A stretch of DNA of 22,807 bases from Candidatus Tayloriibacteriota bacterium. GTDB lineage: Bacteria; Patescibacteriota; Minisyncoccia; Phycocordibacterales; JAKAEA01. A model generated the notes under the pieces. The model worked only from the letters and a program-made list of their open reading frames with translations, ran no database searches and was not told where the DNA came from. The translations under genes were made by a program, and so were the position numbers. Of the stretch, positions 20,915-22,807 are shown piece after piece; positions within the stretch are counted from its first letter, which is position 1, and every line of letters starts with the position of its first letter. The stretch is from NCBI GenBank assembly GCA_029288535.1, contig JARIGY010000047.1, positions 1-22,807 of the forward strand, written 5' to 3'.

Positions 20915-21079
20915 CTACTTCTTGCCGAATATGCTTTTAAACATGGCAATGAAAGATGTCAGCATCGCGAATATTGAAATAACCTCGCTTCCCTCCCGGA
21001 GGATTTTCTGACCTTTGCTTTCCTTGTACTCGTAAGGTGCAGGCTGCGGCTGATTTGATTCGGGTTGATCTTTGTCCAT
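20915..21079 (-). CDS. Small protein with C-terminal hydrophobic tail
   Basis: Protein of 54 residues: a hydrophilic, Pro/Gln-rich half (MDKDQPESNQPQPAPYEY), a charged linker (KESKGQKILREGSE) and a hydrophobic segment (about 33-49, VISIFAMLTSFIAMF) ending in basic KSIFGKK. It looks like a tail-anchored membrane peptide or an amphipathic membrane-binding peptide. No family recognised. The ATG at 21079 is preferred because TGG-TATTAT lies 8 nt upstream; the longer frame to 21169 would cross the divergent gene's start. Confidence 0.6.
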   Translation of the reverse strand: MDKDQPESNQPQPAPYEYKESKGQKILREGSEVISIFAMLTSFIAMFKSIFGKK

Positions 21080-21087
21080 ATACTTAC

Positions 21088-21096
21088 ATAATACCA
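21088..21096 (-). promoter_or_regulatory. Extended -10 of the 54-residue gene
   Basis: Minus-strand TGG then TATTAT, ending 8 nt before the ATG at 21079. Predicted leader of 1-2 nt. Confidence 0.45.
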
Positions 21097-21143
21097 TATC
21101 CATTATCACGCGATATCCTCTCCAATGATACGGTATGCTAAAC

Positions 21144-21149
21144 TTAACT
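21144..21149 (+). promoter_or_regulatory. Weak -10-like hexamer of the HEAGH gene
   Basis: TTAACT ends 6 nt before the ATG at 21156. A better-matching TATGCT at 21134-21139 covers the alternative ATG at 21135. Either box argues that translation begins at 21156. Confidence 0.35.
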
Positions 21150-21155
21150 ACGCAC

Positions 21156-21653
21156 ATGCATAAAAACAATTACCAAAAAACCCTGCTCGCCCTGCTGCCC
21201 TGCATTTATTTTTGGCATTACGCCCTGACATATGCCGACTGGCATTTCATTGATAACGTGAATTTGATTTTCCATGAAGCCGGACACACCATCTTCTCTC
21301 TTTTCGGCGAATTCATCACCATTGCGGCCGGAAGCGGTTTCCAGGTTGCATTGCCTGTAGCGATCACCCTATACTTCTTTTTCACAGATCAGAAAATATC
21401 AAGCATGATCTGCCTTATGTGGGTAGGTCAGAACCTGCTCAACGTCTCGATCTATGCGGGCGACGCGATCAAAATGCAGCTGCCGCTTTTGGGTGGCGAC
21501 AGCGTCATCCATGATTGGAACTATCTTCTTTCGACCACGAATACACTGAAGTATACCTACACCATTGCGAGTATTCTTTACTGGTCGGGCGTGCTGATAA
21601 TATTCTTTGCAGCTGTCCTCACTTTATATTTTACCCTGACAAAAAAGACATAG
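21156..21653 (+). CDS. HEAGH-motif membrane protein, possible zinc metalloprotease
   Basis: Membrane protein of 165 residues with about four helices. An HExxH motif (HEAGH, about residues 41-45) lies inside the hydrophobic stretch NLIFHEAGHTIFSLFGEFI, as in intramembrane metalloproteases. A conserved-looking second block, GQNLLNVSIYAGDA, then LPLLGGDSVIHDWNYLLS (about 98-130), supplies D and H residues that could be a third ligand. It lacks the usual M50 PDZ and LDG motif, so I call it only a possible protease. The start at 21156 (MHKNN) is preferred to 21135 because promoter-like boxes overlap the earlier ATG. Its last 76 bp overlap the convergent gene. Confidence 0.7.
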   Translation: MHKNNYQKTLLALLPCIYFWHYALTYADWHFIDNVNLIFHEAGHTIFSLFGEFITIAAGSGFQVALPVAITLYFFFTDQKISSMICLMWVGQNLLNVSIYAGDAIKMQLPLLGGDSVIHDWNYLLSTTNTLKYTYTIASILYWSGVLIIFFAAVLTLYFTLTKKT

Positions 21654-22792
21654 CCGATTGCGATTACAAGAACGAACAAAAGTACATACGCCACATAACG
21701 ACTACTCCTGCTCTGCTGCGCTACGCCAGCCGTTATGGATTGTGGTTTGTTTGGCGCATTGAAGATGGCAAATCGGGTGAGATGATCCACCGAGAAGGAA
21801 ACTCTGCTTGTTGAAAACAACGTATCCGGTACAAGCTTCCATGTTCCAGCAGACTCACTGTACCAATAGACACCGACATCCCTTTCTTGAAGCGGCTGCG
21901 GGATGGAGAGCGTAATCTTGAGCGGTTTCTGGAAAGCATGAAGGATATGCCCTGCCGGATCGGTCGCAATAATGTCGTACGCGAGACCGCTTAGGATAAA
22001 AATATTTTTTCCGTAATACACTCTTGGCACCGGGCGCTGCGTTATGGAAATAGTAATGCTATCGGCACTTGCACCTTGAGGAACTTCTACCGATACGCTG
22101 TCGGGTCCGAAAGTCTGCAGGAAAACACCCGACTGTTTTGAAGCGACAGCCAAGGGTTTATTGAAAGATTCGACAGCGGCAGTGTTCGCCGGCGATACTT
22201 TTGGCAAGCCGAGCGCTACTCGGACATCGGCAGCCGTTTGCAGCATGCTCCCGCTAGAGCCCGTAAAACCGGCATCTTGCCGCAAAGCCGGCGAAGCATG
22301 CGTTTCTTCAGTGCGAAATGCCGCAGGCCTCCAATCGGTCGCAACATGGCAGTTTGAACAATCGAATGATACCCGGCCGACAGCTGAACCCTGCGTGCCT
22401 GCCGTACCCGCAAAAAGACCATCCTTATTTATCGTGATGCCTGTCATATCGAGCCAGCCTAGGCCGGAGATCCAAGCCGAACCGCCAAGCACGCCTCCGG
22501 AAGTATTGGTAACGCCCTGGCCGGAATTTGTCGGGTTGAAATTGATCCAGCCGAGCGAACTCCAAACATAGCCGGTTATTGCGCTATCGGTAATAGTGAT
22601 CCCGCTCGTCGAAGGCGCAAAATTGATCCAGCCGAGATTCTCCCCCCAAGCATAGTGAGCATCAGCAGAAATACTTCCCTGCGTTTGCGATGCTCTTACT
22701 TGTGATACCGGAAAAAGATAGCAAGCAAAAACAAACAAAATAGCAAGCCGGATAAAAAGCTTAGTTTGGCTTCGTGGCGGTTGTCGTTGCAT
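21578..22792 (-). CDS. Surface protein with GWINF repeats, ZU5-like domain and C-terminal anchor
   Basis: Predicted exported protein of 404 residues. A signal peptide (about 1-36, ending VRAS) is followed by three related repeats: AWGENLGWINF (48-58), VWSSLGWINF (76-85) and AWISGLGWLDM (106-116). Next come VSFDCSNCHVATDWRP (141-156), a low-complexity region, and a beta domain (about 223-345) with VEVPQGASADSITISI, reminiscent of ZU5-type domains. A transmembrane helix (about 368-386) and a basic tail KYKVRTAAK anchor it. The layout is common among CPR surface proteins, which may act in adhesion or host contact; that is inference. C145-C148-H149 reads as CxxCH but a cytochrome role is doubtful. 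Its 3' end overlaps the HEAGH gene. Confidence 0.82.
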   Translation of the reverse strand: MQRQPPRSQTKLFIRLAILFVFACYLFPVSQVRASQTQGSISADAHYAWGENLGWINFAPSTSGITITDSAITGYVWSSLGWINFNPTNSGQGVTNTSGGVLGGSAWISGLGWLDMTGITINKDGLFAGTAGTQGSAVGRVSFDCSNCHVATDWRPAAFRTEETHASPALRQDAGFTGSSGSMLQTAADVRVALGLPKVSPANTAAVESFNKPLAVASKQSGVFLQTFGPDSVSVEVPQGASADSITISITQRPVPRVYYGKNIFILSGLAYDIIATDPAGHILHAFQKPLKITLSIPQPLQERDVGVYWYSESAGTWKLVPDTLFSTSRVSFSVDHLTRFAIFNAPNKPQSITAGVAQQSRSSRYVAYVLLFVLVIAIGYVFFVRVKYKVRTAAKNIISTPDQ

Positions 22793-22807
22793 TTCTTTTA
22801 TCGAAAG

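Overview
The window reads as a chromosomal segment of a Patescibacteria (CPR) bacterium, most likely Paceibacteria/Parcubacteria. This rests on family content: a DUF5652 protein, secreted proteins with 'GWINF' repeats, a stand-alone RRM protein, DUF2127 and GlsB membrane proteins, a SanA/DedA pair, and many very short lineage-specific membrane proteins. It also rests on tight gene packing and the standard bacterial code, with TGA used as a stop. No rRNA, tRNA, CRISPR array, insertion sequence or phage gene was recognised. Base composition is roughly even, except for a clearly AT-rich kinase gene at 4352-5215. Assignments come from reading motifs by eye; no database search was run.

Layout. 1-1541 (minus): partial DsbB, DsbA-like thioredoxin and a metallo-beta-lactamase-fold hydrolase. 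1579-2151 (plus): a PH-domain membrane protein. 2166-4319 (minus): orphan anchored protein, YihY/BrkB membrane protein and CAP-domain protein, coupled in that order. 4352-6661 (minus): APH-like kinase, histidine phosphatase and two small membrane proteins. 6748-7131 (plus): a four-helix membrane protein. 7211-10177 (minus): RRM protein, a 428-bp gene-free stretch, an orphan soluble protein, GlsB, DUF2127, a 30-residue basic peptide and an anchored PsbP/DcrB-like protein. 10235-11496 (minus): a sigma region-2-only protein and an orphan 318-residue protein. 11529-14307 (minus): FMN-binding protein, ApbE and an NqrB/RnfD-FNR fusion. 14361-16464 (minus): a five-gene cluster ending in DedA and SanA. 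16550-17709 (plus): SRAP/YedK and a VIT1/CCC1-type transporter. 17726-20856 (minus): an efflux operon with two different HlyD-type adaptors and an EmrB/QacA-type MFS pump. 20915-22792: a 54-residue anchored protein, a HEAGH membrane protein (plus) and a large GWINF-repeat surface protein overlapping it tail to tail.

The strongest functional unit is 11529-14307. A cytosolic NAD(P)H:flavin reductase domain is fused to an NqrB/RnfD-type membrane domain and encoded with a surface-anchored FMN-binding domain and the enzyme that would attach the FMN. It looks like a minimal electron export chain. The second is the efflux operon, whose adaptors are reshaped: one has the hairpin interrupted by an extra domain and one has no hairpin, as might suit a cell without an outer membrane or TolC.

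The most striking non-coding pattern is promoter position. At least seven genes on both strands have a -10-like hexamer (TATACT, TATAGT, TACACT, TATGCT, TACTTT) ending exactly 6 nt before the start codon, usually with no Shine-Dalgarno. This places the predicted transcription start on the A of the ATG and suggests widespread leaderless mRNAs.
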